A stretch of 64,000 bases of DNA, taken from assembly GCF_900292015.1 (NCBI RefSeq), contig NZ_LR130759.1, forward strand, positions 5,084,001-5,148,000. Direction: 5' to 3'. Source of the stretch: Mycobacterium basiliense (GTDB lineage: Bacteria > Actinomycetota > Actinomycetes > Mycobacteriales > Mycobacteriaceae). This document shows, in pieces, positions 1 to 8,390 of this stretch (position 1 is its first letter; each line of letters begins with the position of its first letter). Made by a program: the position numbers and the translations under genes. The notes under the pieces were generated by a model. The model had not been told where the DNA came from and ran no database searches. It saw nothing but the letters and a program-made list of their open reading frames with translations.

Positions 1-1464
1 CCCGTCCGTACGAGCCGCCTTGGTTCGCAGCGACGCCAAGTCCGACCCCGCTCCTGGCTCGGAAAACAGCTGACACCAAAGGATGTCACCGCGCAGGGTG
101 GCCGGCACAAAACGCTGTACCTGTTCGGTCGTGCCGTGCTCCAGAATGGTCGGCGCTGCCCACCAGCCGATCACCAGATCCGGCCGGACGACGCCCGCCG
201 ACGCCAGCTCCTGATCGATCAGCAGCTGCTCGGCCGGGGAAGAGTCACGACCGTACGGAGCGGGCCAGTGCGGCGCCAACAGCCCCGTCTCGGCCAGGGC
301 AACCTGACGGTCTTGCTCGGGCAATGCGGCGATATCGGCGACGGTTGCGGCGATCTCGGGTCGCCGGCCTTCCACCCCGGTGAGATCGATGCCGAGACGA
401 CGCCGGACGCCGGCCTGAGTCAGCGCGGTAATCCGACGCAGCCAGCGTTCGGCACCACCAAGGAATCGGCCGATGCCGTGCGCACGGCGCAGGTACAGGT
501 GCGCGTCGTGCTCCCACGTGCAGCCGATGCCGCCGAGCACCTGGATGCAGTCTTTGACATTGGCCTTCGCCGCACTAATACCGATGCTGGCGGCCAAGGC
601 GGCAGCGATCGAGAACTGCTGAGCATCGGGTTCGGTCGCCGCCCGAGCCGCGTCGGCGGCGGCCACCTCCGCCTGCTCGGCCCGGCACAGCATCTCGGCA
701 CACAAGTGCTTGATGGCCTGAAAGCTGCCGATCGGCTTACCGAACTGCTCGCGCACCTTGGCGTAGGCGACCGCGGTCTCCAGCGACCATCGGGTAACCC
801 CGGCCGCCTCTGCCGCCAACACGGTCGCAACCAGGTCCTCGACCCGCTGGGCCCCCTCCGCGGGCCCCGCCCAGCCAACCTGAGCCGAAGTCAGCACCAC
901 CCGGGCCAGCGGCCGGGAGAAGTCGGTGGCCGACAACGGCTCCACCGCCACTTCCGCGGCGGTGGTATCCACGAGCAGCCAGGTTCCCTCGGCCCGCAGC
1001 AACAACAGGCCACCGGGTGCACCGCCCAGCGCCAGCGGCACGGTGCCCGACACCCGTGCGCTCTCGGTGTCGAACCGCACCTCGCCTTCCAGCGCAAGTC
1101 CCGCGAAGCGTTCGCCGGCGGCCAGCGCGGTCTGCAACTCGGGATCGGAGACGATCACAGCGGCCAGCGCGGTGGTCGCGACGGGACCCGGCACCAAGGC
1201 CTTCGCCGCCTCTTCGATCATGGCGCACAGGTCCTCGATGCTGCCGCCGGCACCACCCCGATCCTCGGGGACTGCGACGCCGAACAGCCCCAACTCGGCC
1301 AGGCCCGCGAAAATCGACCGCCAGGCATCGGCGTTCGGCGCCTCGCTCCCCGACTCCATTTGACGGCTTGCCACGGTTGCGGCCTCCCCGGAGGCCGCCG
1401 TGCGGGCCCAGTCGCGCACCAGCTCGCGCGCCGCGAGCAGTTGGTCGGTGACGGTCGCTACCAC
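1..1464 (-). CDS. fadE34: Acyl-CoA dehydrogenase FadE34, N-terminal 488 codons (runs off left edge)
   Basis: Acyl-CoA dehydrogenase of cholesterol side-chain degradation. In M. tuberculosis FadE34 oxidises a C24 steroid acyl-CoA thioester. The visible 488 residues match the start of this roughly 710-residue double-domain family, and the C-terminal third lies beyond base 1. I start at GTG 1464 because a GGAGGA ribosome site sits 8 nt upstream and the protein then begins VVATVTDQLLAARELVRDW, as in the family. A glycine-rich stretch (DRGGAGGS) lies near residue 60. The gene diverges from kstR, and the KstR operator at 1519-1532 lies 55 nt upstream, so cholesterol-induced derepression is expected. 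A long open frame on the opposite strand is a GC-rich shadow. Confidence 0.93.
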   Translation of the reverse strand, partial: MVATVTDQLLAARELVRDWARTAASGEAATVASRQMESGSEAPNADAWRSIFAGLAELGLFGVAVPEDRGGAGGSIEDLCAMIEEAAKALVPGPVATTALAAVIVSDPELQTALAAGERFAGLALEGEVRFDTESARVSGTVPLALGGAPGGLLLLRAEGTWLLVDTTAAEVAVEPLSATDFSRPLARVVLTSAQVGWAGPAEGAQRVEDLVATVLAAEAAGVTRWSLETAVAYAKVREQFGKPIGSFQAIKHLCAEMLCRAEQAEVAAADAARAATEPDAQQFSIAAALAASIGISAAKANVKDCIQVLGGIGCTWEHDAHLYLRRAHGIGRFLGGAERWLRRITALTQAGVRRRLGIDLTGVEGRRPEIAATVADIAALPEQDRQVALAETGLLAPHWPAPYGRDSSPAEQLLIDQELASAGVVRPDLVIGWWAAPTILEHGTTEQVQRFVPATLRGDILWCQLFSEPGAGSDLASLRTKAARTDG

Positions 1465-1518
1465 CTGCAGTCCTCCGAGTCGTCAAATTCACATGGCAAG
1501 AACACCGCTGCTACCCAC

Positions 1519-1532
1519 TAGAACGTGTTCTA
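1519..1532. promoter_or_regulatory. KstR operator (perfect 14-bp palindrome)
   Basis: TAGAACGTGTTCTA is a perfect inverted repeat and fits the known KstR consensus TNNAACNNGTTNNA. It lies between the divergent fadE34 and kstR genes. KstR would bind here and repress both until a 3-oxo-steroid-CoA ligand releases it. The motif match is seen directly; binding is inferred from the well-described family. Confidence 0.9.
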
Positions 1533-1736
1533 ATATTGCAGACGATCAACCGTCAAGTCGATGGCTATCGCACCAGTACACGTCATCGTCCCGGCCGCGG
1601 GGAGGTGGGAAATTTTCGCACAACATGCGTATCGTTTTCGAACGAGCCGCGCCGGAGAGGAGTTGCGCGCTACATGTCGCCAGCGAACATCGATCCTGGC
1701 CGCGCCGCTGACACGCAACCGCGCGAGGTCATGAAA

Positions 1737-2339
1737 GTGGCAGTGCTGGCCGAGTCCGAACTCGGATCGGAGGCGCAGCGGGAGCGGCGCAAACGCATCC
1801 TGGACGCGACCATGGCCATCGCCTCGAAGGGCGGCTATGAAGCCGTTCAGATGCGCGCGGTCGCGGATCGCGCCGACGTCGCGGTGGGTACGCTGTACCG
1901 CTACTTCCCGTCCAAGGTGCATCTGCTGGTGTCGGCGCTAGGCCGCGAATTCAGTCGCATCGACGCCAAGACCGACCGGTCCGCAATGACCGGCGGTACG
2001 CCGTTTCAGCGGCTGAACTTCATGGTCGGCAAGCTCAACCGCGCCATGCAGCGCAATCCACTGCTCACCGAGGCCATGACGCGTGCCTACGTGTTTGCCG
2101 ACGCGTCGGCAGCCACCGAGGTCGACCAGGTCGAAAAGCTCATCGACAGCATGTTCGCCCGGGCGATGGCCGACGGTGAGCCCACCGAGGACCAGTACCA
2201 CATCGCCCGGGTGATCTCCGATGTGTGGCTGTCGAACCTGCTCGCATGGCTCACTCGAAGGGCTTCTGCCACCGATGTCAGCAAACGGCTGGACTTGGCG
2301 GTACGCCTGTTGATCGGCGACCAAGCAGACACCACCTAG
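1737..2339 (+). CDS. kstR: TetR-family cholesterol catabolism repressor KstR
   Basis: TetR-family repressor of the mycobacterial cholesterol regulon. The N-terminal helix-turn-helix (about residues 20-65) includes the TLYRYFPSK recognition segment, and the C-terminal half is the ligand and dimerisation domain. Sequence and length (200 aa) match M. tuberculosis KstR nearly residue for residue. GTG 1737 is preferred over ATG 1731 because GAGG at 1725-1728 is 8 nt from the GTG but only 2 nt from the ATG. Upstream in-frame ATGs would add a tail that the family lacks. The operator at 1519-1532 implies autoregulation. Confidence 0.95.
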   Translation: MAVLAESELGSEAQRERRKRILDATMAIASKGGYEAVQMRAVADRADVAVGTLYRYFPSKVHLLVSALGREFSRIDAKTDRSAMTGGTPFQRLNFMVGKLNRAMQRNPLLTEAMTRAYVFADASAATEVDQVEKLIDSMFARAMADGEPTEDQYHIARVISDVWLSNLLAWLTRRASATDVSKRLDLAVRLLIGDQADTT

Positions 2340-2346
2340 CCGCCCA

Positions 2347-3426
2347 TCAGGCCGGCGGTCCCGCGGTGCGGCCCCGAATCAACTCGGTTTCGAGCAGTTC
2401 GACGGCGGGCAGACCCGACCGCGGCGGCTGTAGCACCAACTCACCGGCGCGCCGGCCCTTCTGCAAACTCGGCTGTGCGACCGTGGTCAGTCCCCGGCTA
2501 ATCGCTTCCGGTACCCCGTCGAATCCGGTGACGGTCATCTGGCCCGGCACGTAAATGCCATGTCCGCGTAGGTAATCCATGGCAGACAGGGCCAGTATGT
2601 CCGCCGTGCACATCAGCGCGGTGATCCGCGGATTGGCCTCCAACGCCACCTTGGCGGCTGCACCGCCCGATGTCGGCAGGTGCTCGTAGCTCTCCACGAC
2701 AGTCAGCGACTCCCGGTGGACCCCGGCGGCCGCCATCGCGTCCCAGACGCCGATGATGCGCTCCCGTTGCACGTCGAAGCTCGGCGACTTCAGCCGTTCC
2801 GCGTCAACCAGGTCCTGGCGGCGGTCTTGGCCCAGTCGCATGGTCAACAGGCCGATCTCGCGATGTCCCAACCCCAGCACGTAGTCGGCGACCTTGCGCA
2901 TTGCCGCCCGATCGTCAATGCCAACCCGCGAAACTCCAGCAAGGTCTTTAGGTTGGTCAACCACCACCACGGGCAGCCGGCGCTGCAGCACCACCTGCAG
3001 GTAGGGATCGTCGTCGCGTACCGAATACACGACAAATCCATCGACCCCGGCACCCAGCACTGCGCCCGTGCCATCATCGAGGCTTCGACTGGGTCCGACG
3101 GCGACCAGCAGCAGCCCCTGCCCCAGCTCTTCGCATGATTGCGCCACTCCAGCCACAAAGTCACGGGCCGCGGGATCGCTGAAGAAGTAGGTCAGCGGTT
3201 CTGCCATCACCAAACCGACCGCACCGGCTTTTCGGGTGCGTAACGATCGCGCGACCGGGTCGGGTCCGGCATAGCCGATCCGCTTGGCCGTGGCGAGTAC
3301 CCGCTCACGCAGTTCCGCGGAAAGTTGATCCGGTCGGTTGAAGGCGTTCGAGATGGTGGTGCGCGACACTTTGAGTTCGGCCGCCAATGACGCGAGAGTC
3401 GCACGCCGGCGCGGTGTGGGACTCAC
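2347..3426 (-). CDS. LacI-family transcriptional regulator
   Basis: LacI/GalR repressor (359 aa), corresponding to Rv3575c. Residues 8-55 form the helix-turn-helix (TLASLAAELKVSRTTISNAFNRP) with the following hinge helix. The rest is a periplasmic-binding-protein-like effector domain (VDGFVVYSVRDDD; TAGG-type end). The effector is unknown. It ends 7 nt from the kstR stop, tail to tail. It diverges from the zinc-type transporter, with 143 nt between the two starts. It could control that operon, but the palindrome there fits Zur better. Confidence 0.9.
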   Translation of the reverse strand: MSPTPRRRATLASLAAELKVSRTTISNAFNRPDQLSAELRERVLATAKRIGYAGPDPVARSLRTRKAGAVGLVMAEPLTYFFSDPAARDFVAGVAQSCEELGQGLLLVAVGPSRSLDDGTGAVLGAGVDGFVVYSVRDDDPYLQVVLQRRLPVVVVDQPKDLAGVSRVGIDDRAAMRKVADYVLGLGHREIGLLTMRLGQDRRQDLVDAERLKSPSFDVQRERIIGVWDAMAAAGVHRESLTVVESYEHLPTSGGAAAKVALEANPRITALMCTADILALSAMDYLRGHGIYVPGQMTVTGFDGVPEAISRGLTTVAQPSLQKGRRAGELVLQPPRSGLPAVELLETELIRGRTAGPPA

Positions 3427-3489
3427 GTTCGGTGAGGCTACAACGGCACCGGCGGAACGGCCATGCGGAACCGCCGCCCGGTTTTCTAT

Positions 3490-3504
3490 TGGAAACGGTT
3501 TTCA
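3490..3504. promoter_or_regulatory. Zur-like operator upstream of metal ABC transporter
   Basis: TGGAAACGGTTTTCA reads as a 7-1-7 imperfect palindrome (TGGAAAC-G-GTTTTCA, one mismatch), in an AT-rich stretch 65 nt before the solute-binding protein gene. Actinobacterial Zur boxes have the same odd-centred TGAAAAT-N-ATTTTCA design. LacI-family operators normally have an even CG centre. Zinc-dependent repression of the operon is therefore the likely meaning. A LacI-type site for the divergent regulator is the alternative. Confidence 0.6.
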
Positions 3505-3569
3505 TTACTATTAGAGGGTTGTTTTGCGGACTACTTGGGGCCGCAGGTCGGCGGTGAAAGGAACTGGAC

Positions 3570-4487
3570 ATGGCTCCGGCGGTGGTGGTGATGGCGCACC
3601 GGCTCTCAGCCATCCTGTTCTGCGCCATCGCATCGAGCGCCCCGGTCGCCTGCGGCGTTGCCGGCCCGGCGCACCCGGGCGCGGGCGCGATAGTGGCCTC
3701 CACCGACGTGTGGGGCAGCGTGGCGAGCGCGGTCGCCGGCGGCCATGTCACCGTGAAGTCGATCGTGGCCGGCGCCGCCGCCGATCCGCACTCTTACCAA
3801 CCGACTCCCGCGGATGCGGCCGAAATCGCCGACGCGGCCCTGGTGATCTACAACGGCGGCGGCTATGACCCATGGGTCGATCGGCTGCTGGCCAACCATC
3901 CGGCCATCGACGCGGTCAACGCCTACTCCTTCCTTGGCGCCGCCGACAATGGATACCAGCCTGACGAACACGTCTTCTACAACTTGAGCGTCGCCAAGGC
4001 GGTCGCCGCCACCATCGCTGAGCGGTTGGCGCTGATCGACCCCACCAACGCCTCGTCATACCGGGCCAACGCCGCGGAATTCGGCCGCGACGCCGACACG
4101 ATCGCCAACTCCGAACATGCCATCGCCATCGCATACCCGGCCACCGGTGTGCTCGCGACCGAACCCGTGGTGCACTACCTGCTGGCGGCCTCGGGACTGA
4201 TCGATCGGACCCCGGCCGCCTTCGCCACGGCCAGCGAAAACGACGACGATCCCGCCCCCGCAGACATGGCGTCGGTGCTGGATCTGATCAACCACCGAGA
4301 GGTTTCTGCGCTGCTGGTCAACCCGCAGACGACCACCGCCGCCACCGCGGATCTGCAGGCGGCCGCCCGTCGGGCAGGTGTTCCGGTGACCGAAGTATCC
4401 GAAACGCTGCCGAGCGGCACCGATTACCTGACGTGGCAGCGCGACACCGTCAACCAACTCCGCGCCGCCTTGCGGTCGACCCGCTGA
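3570..4487 (+). CDS. znuA: Zinc/manganese ABC transporter solute-binding lipoprotein (ZnuA-like)
   Basis: Cluster A-1 metal-binding protein (305 aa) that would capture Zn2+ (or Mn2+) outside the membrane and deliver it to the permease. A hydrophobic leader ends in a lipobox-like PVAC. The signature STDVWGSVASAVAG and ADPHSYQPTPAD (containing a metal-ligand His) and a later DEHVFYNLSVAK are typical of ZnuA/TroA proteins. There is no long His-rich loop. ATG 3570 has AAAGGA 9 nt upstream; ATG 3591 is possible. It is first in a three-gene operon with ATPase and permease. It is absent from this locus in M. tuberculosis; a related, truncated system there is Rv2059-Rv2060. Confidence 0.87.
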   Translation: MAPAVVVMAHRLSAILFCAIASSAPVACGVAGPAHPGAGAIVASTDVWGSVASAVAGGHVTVKSIVAGAAADPHSYQPTPADAAEIADAALVIYNGGGYDPWVDRLLANHPAIDAVNAYSFLGAADNGYQPDEHVFYNLSVAKAVAATIAERLALIDPTNASSYRANAAEFGRDADTIANSEHAIAIAYPATGVLATEPVVHYLLAASGLIDRTPAAFATASENDDDPAPADMASVLDLINHREVSALLVNPQTTTAATADLQAAARRAGVPVTEVSETLPSGTDYLTWQRDTVNQLRAALRSTR

Positions 4488-4495
4488 CTCGACCG

Positions 4496-5302
4496 GTGCA
4501 CGAAGCTCACGAAGCTGTCGCCCTCCGGGGCGCCCGACTGGCATTGGGTGATCGCGTGCTCTGGGACGAGCTGGACCTATCGCTGTCAGCGGGTGAATTC
4601 GTCGCAGTGCTGGGACCAAACGGCAGCGGGAAGACCTCGCTGCTCAAGGTGCTGCTCGGTCAGGTCCGGCTCAGCGCCGGCGTCGCCCTGGTTGACGGCA
4701 AGCGGGTCGGCCTTGGCCGACGGCGCATCGGCCCAATCGGTTATGTGCCGCAACACCATCCGATCGATCGGGAAGTGATGCTGCGCGGACGCGATCTGGT
4801 TCGGCTCGGTGTCGACGGATGCCGGTGGGGCGCGATGCCGCTACGCTCTTCGGATCGGATCCGCCGCAACGAATCCGTGCGGCGCGCGTTGCAACAGGTC
4901 AACGGCGAACAGCTCGCCGATGTCCGGGTGGGGCTGATGTCGGGTGGGGAGTTGCAGCGGGTGCGAATCGCCCAGGCATTGGCCAGCGATCCGCTGCTGA
5001 TGCTGTGCGACGAACCTTTGCTGGCCTTGGATCCCGCCAACACCGAGCTGGTAGCTGCACTGATCGAGCGGCGCCGGCGTGATGCCGGCACCGCGGTAAT
5101 CGTGGTCACCCACGAGCTCAATCCGATCCTGCCGTATGTGGACCGGGTGCTCTATCTGGCCAACGGGCGATTTCTGATCGGCCCTGTCGAGCAGGTGATG
5201 ACCACCGAGACACTATCGGCGCTGTACCGCGCGGACATCCAGGTCGTGAAGGTCAAGAACCGGTACCTGGTGGTCGGTGAGCCCGACGGGCGCACACCGT
5301 GA
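4496..5302 (+). CDS. znuC: Metal ABC transporter ATP-binding protein (ZnuC-like)
   Basis: ATPase subunit of the metal importer (268 aa from GTG 4496). Walker A is GPNGSGKTS, the ABC signature is LMSGGELQRVRIAQAL, Walker B is LMLCDEPLLALD, and the H-loop is VVTHE. GTG 4496 lies 8 nt after the znuA stop. An in-frame ATG at 4433 would overlap znuA by 55 nt and add 21 residues that look like read-through of the neighbouring gene, so I reject it. No clear ribosome site is visible, so translational coupling is likely. The stop overlaps the permease start in GTGA. Confidence 0.87.
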   Translation: MHEAHEAVALRGARLALGDRVLWDELDLSLSAGEFVAVLGPNGSGKTSLLKVLLGQVRLSAGVALVDGKRVGLGRRRIGPIGYVPQHHPIDREVMLRGRDLVRLGVDGCRWGAMPLRSSDRIRRNESVRRALQQVNGEQLADVRVGLMSGGELQRVRIAQALASDPLLMLCDEPLLALDPANTELVAALIERRRRDAGTAVIVVTHELNPILPYVDRVLYLANGRFLIGPVEQVMTTETLSALYRADIQVVKVKNRYLVVGEPDGRTP

Positions 5303-6159
5303 CGACTCGACTCACCGACCTGCTGGGACGGCTATTTTGCTTCGACACCACCGCCCACCTGCTCAGGCACGACTTCGTCCAGCAAGCATTGGTCGCTGCC
5401 GCGCTGCTGGGACTGGCGGCCGGATTGATCGGCCCCTTGATCGTGATGCGCCAAATGTCGTTTGCCGTGCATGGCTCCAGCGAGTTGTCGTTGACGGGAG
5501 CCGCGTTCGCGCTGCTGACCGGCTTCCAGGTCGGTATCGGCGCCCTGGTGGGTAGCGCGTTGGCCGCGGCCCTCTTCGGCATTCTCGGCCAGCGGGCCCG
5601 CGAGCGTGATTCGGTCACCGGCGTGGTGTTGGCCTTCGGGATGGGCATGGCCGTGCTGTTCATCCATCTCTACCCGGGCCGGACCGGGACCAGCTTCGCC
5701 TTGCTGACCGGCCAGATCGTCGGGGTCGGCTACTCCGGGCTGACCATGCTGGCGCTGGTTTGCCTGCTTGTGGCCGCCGTACTGGCGATCTGTTACCGCC
5801 CGCTGTTGTTCGCCACCGTGGATCCGGAGGTTGCGGCCGCTCGCGGAGTACCGGTACGTGCGCTGGGCATTGTGTTCGCTGCGCTGGTCGGGGTGGTGGC
5901 GGCCCAAGCCGTCCAAATCGTCGGCGCGCTGCTGGTGATGTCACTGTTGATCACCCCCGCCGCCGCGGCCGTGCGGGTGGTCGCCGCCCCCGGCGCCGCG
6001 ATGCTGGCCTCGGTGATCTTCGCCGAAATCTCGGCAGTCGGGGGCATCGTGCTCTCGCTGGCCCCCGGTGTCCCGGTGTCGGTGTTCGTGGCCACCATCT
6101 CGTTTCTGATCTACCTGTTTTGCCGACTGTGGGGGCGGCGGCAACAGCTCAGCCTTTAA
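5299..6159 (+). CDS. znuB: Metal ABC transporter permease (ZnuB-like)
   Basis: Membrane subunit of the zinc/manganese importer (286 aa, ABC-3 family). It has about eight hydrophobic helices, starting near residue 28 (VAAALLGLAAGLIGPLIVMRQM). The conserved SSELSLTGAAFALL and GALLVMSLLITPAAAA segments of the family are present. It begins with GTG overlapping the ATPase stop by 4 nt and closes the operon. The lipoprotein gene lppH starts 49 nt later and may be read from the same transcript. Confidence 0.88.
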   Translation: MTTRLTDLLGRLFCFDTTAHLLRHDFVQQALVAAALLGLAAGLIGPLIVMRQMSFAVHGSSELSLTGAAFALLTGFQVGIGALVGSALAAALFGILGQRARERDSVTGVVLAFGMGMAVLFIHLYPGRTGTSFALLTGQIVGVGYSGLTMLALVCLLVAAVLAICYRPLLFATVDPEVAAARGVPVRALGIVFAALVGVVAAQAVQIVGALLVMSLLITPAAAAVRVVAAPGAAMLASVIFAEISAVGGIVLSLAPGVPVSVFVATISFLIYLFCRLWGRRQQLSL

Positions 6160-6208
6160 GCTGGTCGCACACAGCCGCACAGCTGAAGTCATTCGGGGGA
6201 GGGAAACC

Positions 6209-6922
6209 GTGCGCCAGCGACTAGCCGCGCTCGCTGCGCTGGTAGGTGCCTGCATGCTCGTCGCTGGCTGCACAACCACCATCGACGGAAATGCCGTAGC
6301 CGCCGACGCATCGGGACCGTTGAACCAGACCCCGATCCGGGTCGCAGCTCTCGACGGGTTGCTGCTGGATCTGAGTCAGATCAACGCCGCTCTGGGTGCC
6401 ACGTCGATGAAGGTGTGGTTCAACGCCAAGGCGATGTGGGACTGGAGCAAAAACATTGCCGACAAAAACTGCCTTGCCGTAGATGGCCCCGCGCAGGACG
6501 AGGTGTATGCCGGCACCGGCTGGACCGCTATGCGCGGACAGCGGATGGACGACAGTGTCGATGACTCGAAGAAGCGTAAGCACTACGCCATCCAGGCGGT
6601 CGTCGCCTTCCCAAGCGCGCGCGATGCGTCAACCTTCTACAACTCGTCGGCGCAGAGCTGGCGCAGCTGCTCGAATCGGCGGTTCAGCGACACCAGCCCG
6701 GGCCAGCCCGACACTATCTGGACGGTCGCGCAGATCGTCGACGAAAACGGCACGCTGAGCACCTCTCAGGTCCAGGAGGGTGGCGACGGATGGACCTGCC
6801 AACGGGCGCTTACCGTACGCAACAACGTCGCCATCGACGTGGTGACATGCGCCTACAGCCAACAGAGTTCGGTGGCTATCGATATCGCTCAGCAGATAGC
6901 GGCCAAGGCCGCGAAGCAGTAG
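6209..6922 (+). CDS. lppH: Lipoprotein with PknH sensor-like domain (LppH)
   Basis: Secreted lipoprotein of 237 aa, the same length as M. tuberculosis LppH (Rv3576). The leader MRQRLAALAALVGACMLVAGC ends in a clear lipobox. The mature part resembles the extracellular sensor domain of Ser/Thr kinase PknH: an NQTPIRVAALDGLLLD start, VYAGTGWTAMRGQ in the middle, and paired cysteines near 90, 152, 192 and 215 that could form two disulfides. The ligand is unknown. The GTG start has GGGGGAGGGA upstream. It is the first of three related lipoprotein genes in tandem. Confidence 0.88.
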   Translation: MRQRLAALAALVGACMLVAGCTTTIDGNAVAADASGPLNQTPIRVAALDGLLLDLSQINAALGATSMKVWFNAKAMWDWSKNIADKNCLAVDGPAQDEVYAGTGWTAMRGQRMDDSVDDSKKRKHYAIQAVVAFPSARDASTFYNSSAQSWRSCSNRRFSDTSPGQPDTIWTVAQIVDENGTLSTSQVQEGGDGWTCQRALTVRNNVAIDVVTCAYSQQSSVAIDIAQQIAAKAAKQ

Positions 6923-6933
6923 GCCGCAAATAG

Positions 6934-7653
6934 GTGATGCATCGGACACCGCGATGGTCAATCGTTTTGGTCGCCGCGGTGCTGGGAGTAGCCGGATGCG
7001 CTGCCACGGTCTCGGGAGACCCGCAAGCCGGCAGCGACCGCGGTCCGCTCAGCTGGGGCCCCGATCTCACCGGCGCGCAGCTGGCCACCGTCCTGCTCGA
7101 CGTCGCACAGGTGGACGAGATCGTCGGCAGCACCGAGATGGTGGCCGTCAAGCGCTACGACGCCATGCCCAACGACGCCGGCGCCAGCTACTCGGATCCG
7201 GGGTGCGCAGGGGCGGTGTTCAACACCGTCGAGAGCGGATACCGGGACAGCCATTACGTTGCGGCAAGGGGTTTGGAGTTGAGCGAACCCGACGAGCATT
7301 TCCAGCACTACGTCGACCAGGGTGTGGTTTTGTTTGGCAGCGGCAAGGAGGCGCGGACGTTTCTCGCCACATCGCGCGGTGTATGGGGGCGCTGCGTGGG
7401 CAAACACGTCACCTACACCCCGCTGGCGGGCAGGCCCAGCACGTGGACCATCCGCACGCCGGTCACCGCCCACGGGATCACCGCCGCCGTCGTCGATCGG
7501 GAGGCCGGCGACGGCTACACCTGCTCGCACGGGATCACCGCGAAATCCAATGTGATCGTTGATGTTTCGGTCTGCGGCTATAACATCGCCGACCAAGGTG
7601 GGAGTATCGTTGCCGCCCTGGTGGGCGCCGTCGCCGGCAAGTTTCCGACATGA
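6934..7653 (+). CDS. Second tandem PknH-sensor-like lipoprotein
   Basis: Lipoprotein of 239 aa with leader and lipobox (VLGVAGC) and the same overall fold signature as its neighbours. It has LATVLLDVAQVDEIVGSTEM near the N-terminus, YVAARGLEL in the middle, and a closing DVSVCGYN strand. It begins GTG-ATG only 11 nt after lppH, and its stop overlaps the next start by 4 nt (ATGA), so the three lipoproteins are probably co-translated. Divergence from lppH indicates an old duplication. M. tuberculosis keeps only one copy here. Confidence 0.82.
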   Translation: MMHRTPRWSIVLVAAVLGVAGCAATVSGDPQAGSDRGPLSWGPDLTGAQLATVLLDVAQVDEIVGSTEMVAVKRYDAMPNDAGASYSDPGCAGAVFNTVESGYRDSHYVAARGLELSEPDEHFQHYVDQGVVLFGSGKEARTFLATSRGVWGRCVGKHVTYTPLAGRPSTWTIRTPVTAHGITAAVVDREAGDGYTCSHGITAKSNVIVDVSVCGYNIADQGGSIVAALVGAVAGKFPT

Positions 7654-8369
7654 GCAGGTCCCGGGCGGTAGCGCTGATCGCCGCGGCCACGCTGGTGGTC
7701 GGGGGCTGTACTGTGACCGTCGTCGGAACGGCGCGGCCCGCCCCTAGCTTGGGCCACACCGCAACGACGACCGCCAGCCCGGCACCACGCATGGTTCCGG
7801 CGACCGTGCTCAAGAGCCTGCTGCTGACGCAGGAACAAGTCGTTGAGCTCGTGGGGGGAACGCACATGTCCCTGGTTGGCCCGATCACCGGCACGTCGGA
7901 CGCATCCGAGATCGTTGACGAGCGCCCCTGCCTGGGCGTCGGTTCGATCGGGGATGCGTCCGTCTACGCCAACAGCGGCTGGGTCGCGATGCGCGGCAAC
8001 CAGATGACCAGCCCCAATGTCGTTCAGGCCGACGTCACGCAGCTGGTCACGTCGTTTACGGCGGGCGCCGATGCGACGGCCCTGCTGCAGCGGGCACGCC
8101 AGGACTGGCAAGGATGCGCGAATTCCAGATACGGCTTTCATTCGTCCAACGGCAATCACAGCTATTTCAACGCCGGCCCCGTGATCGGCACCGGCGCACG
8201 CATCGAGGTGTTGCTGCGCCAAGTGGAAGACCCCCGATGGGCGTGCTCGCACGCGATGGCGGTGCACAGCAGCGTCCTCACCGAGGCCCGCGTGTGCCTG
8301 CTCGGCAAGGACACCGCCGCAGCGGTGAACAATCTCCTCAATCAGGTGGTTGCCAGGATCCCCCAATAG
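7650..8369 (+). CDS. Third tandem PknH-sensor-like lipoprotein
   Basis: Lipoprotein of 239 aa with leader ending LVVGGC. The sensor-like domain is recognisable by VYANSGWVAMRGNQ, which closely parallels the matching segment of lppH, and by conserved cysteines around WQGC, WACSHAM and ARVCLLG. The ATG overlaps the previous stop. A Thr/Ala/Pro-rich linker (about residues 30-50) follows the lipid anchor. The ligand is unknown. It is closer to lppH than to the middle copy in the residues I compared by eye. Confidence 0.82.
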   Translation: MSRSRAVALIAAATLVVGGCTVTVVGTARPAPSLGHTATTTASPAPRMVPATVLKSLLLTQEQVVELVGGTHMSLVGPITGTSDASEIVDERPCLGVGSIGDASVYANSGWVAMRGNQMTSPNVVQADVTQLVTSFTAGADATALLQRARQDWQGCANSRYGFHSSNGNHSYFNAGPVIGTGARIEVLLRQVEDPRWACSHAMAVHSSVLTEARVCLLGKDTAAAVNNLLNQVVARIPQ

Positions 8370-8390
8370 GCCAACTCCTAGGCTAGCCAC

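Noticed and set aside
136..1521. 461-codon plus-strand open frame opposite fadE34
   Set aside because: It is antisense to a clear acyl-CoA dehydrogenase, has Arg/Gly/Pro-rich composition without any domain, and overlaps the KstR operator region. It is a GC-driven shadow.
3490..3504. Palindrome as operator of the LacI-family regulator
   Set aside because: The 7-1-7 odd centre fits Zur better than the even CG centre of LacI sites; kept only as an alternative.
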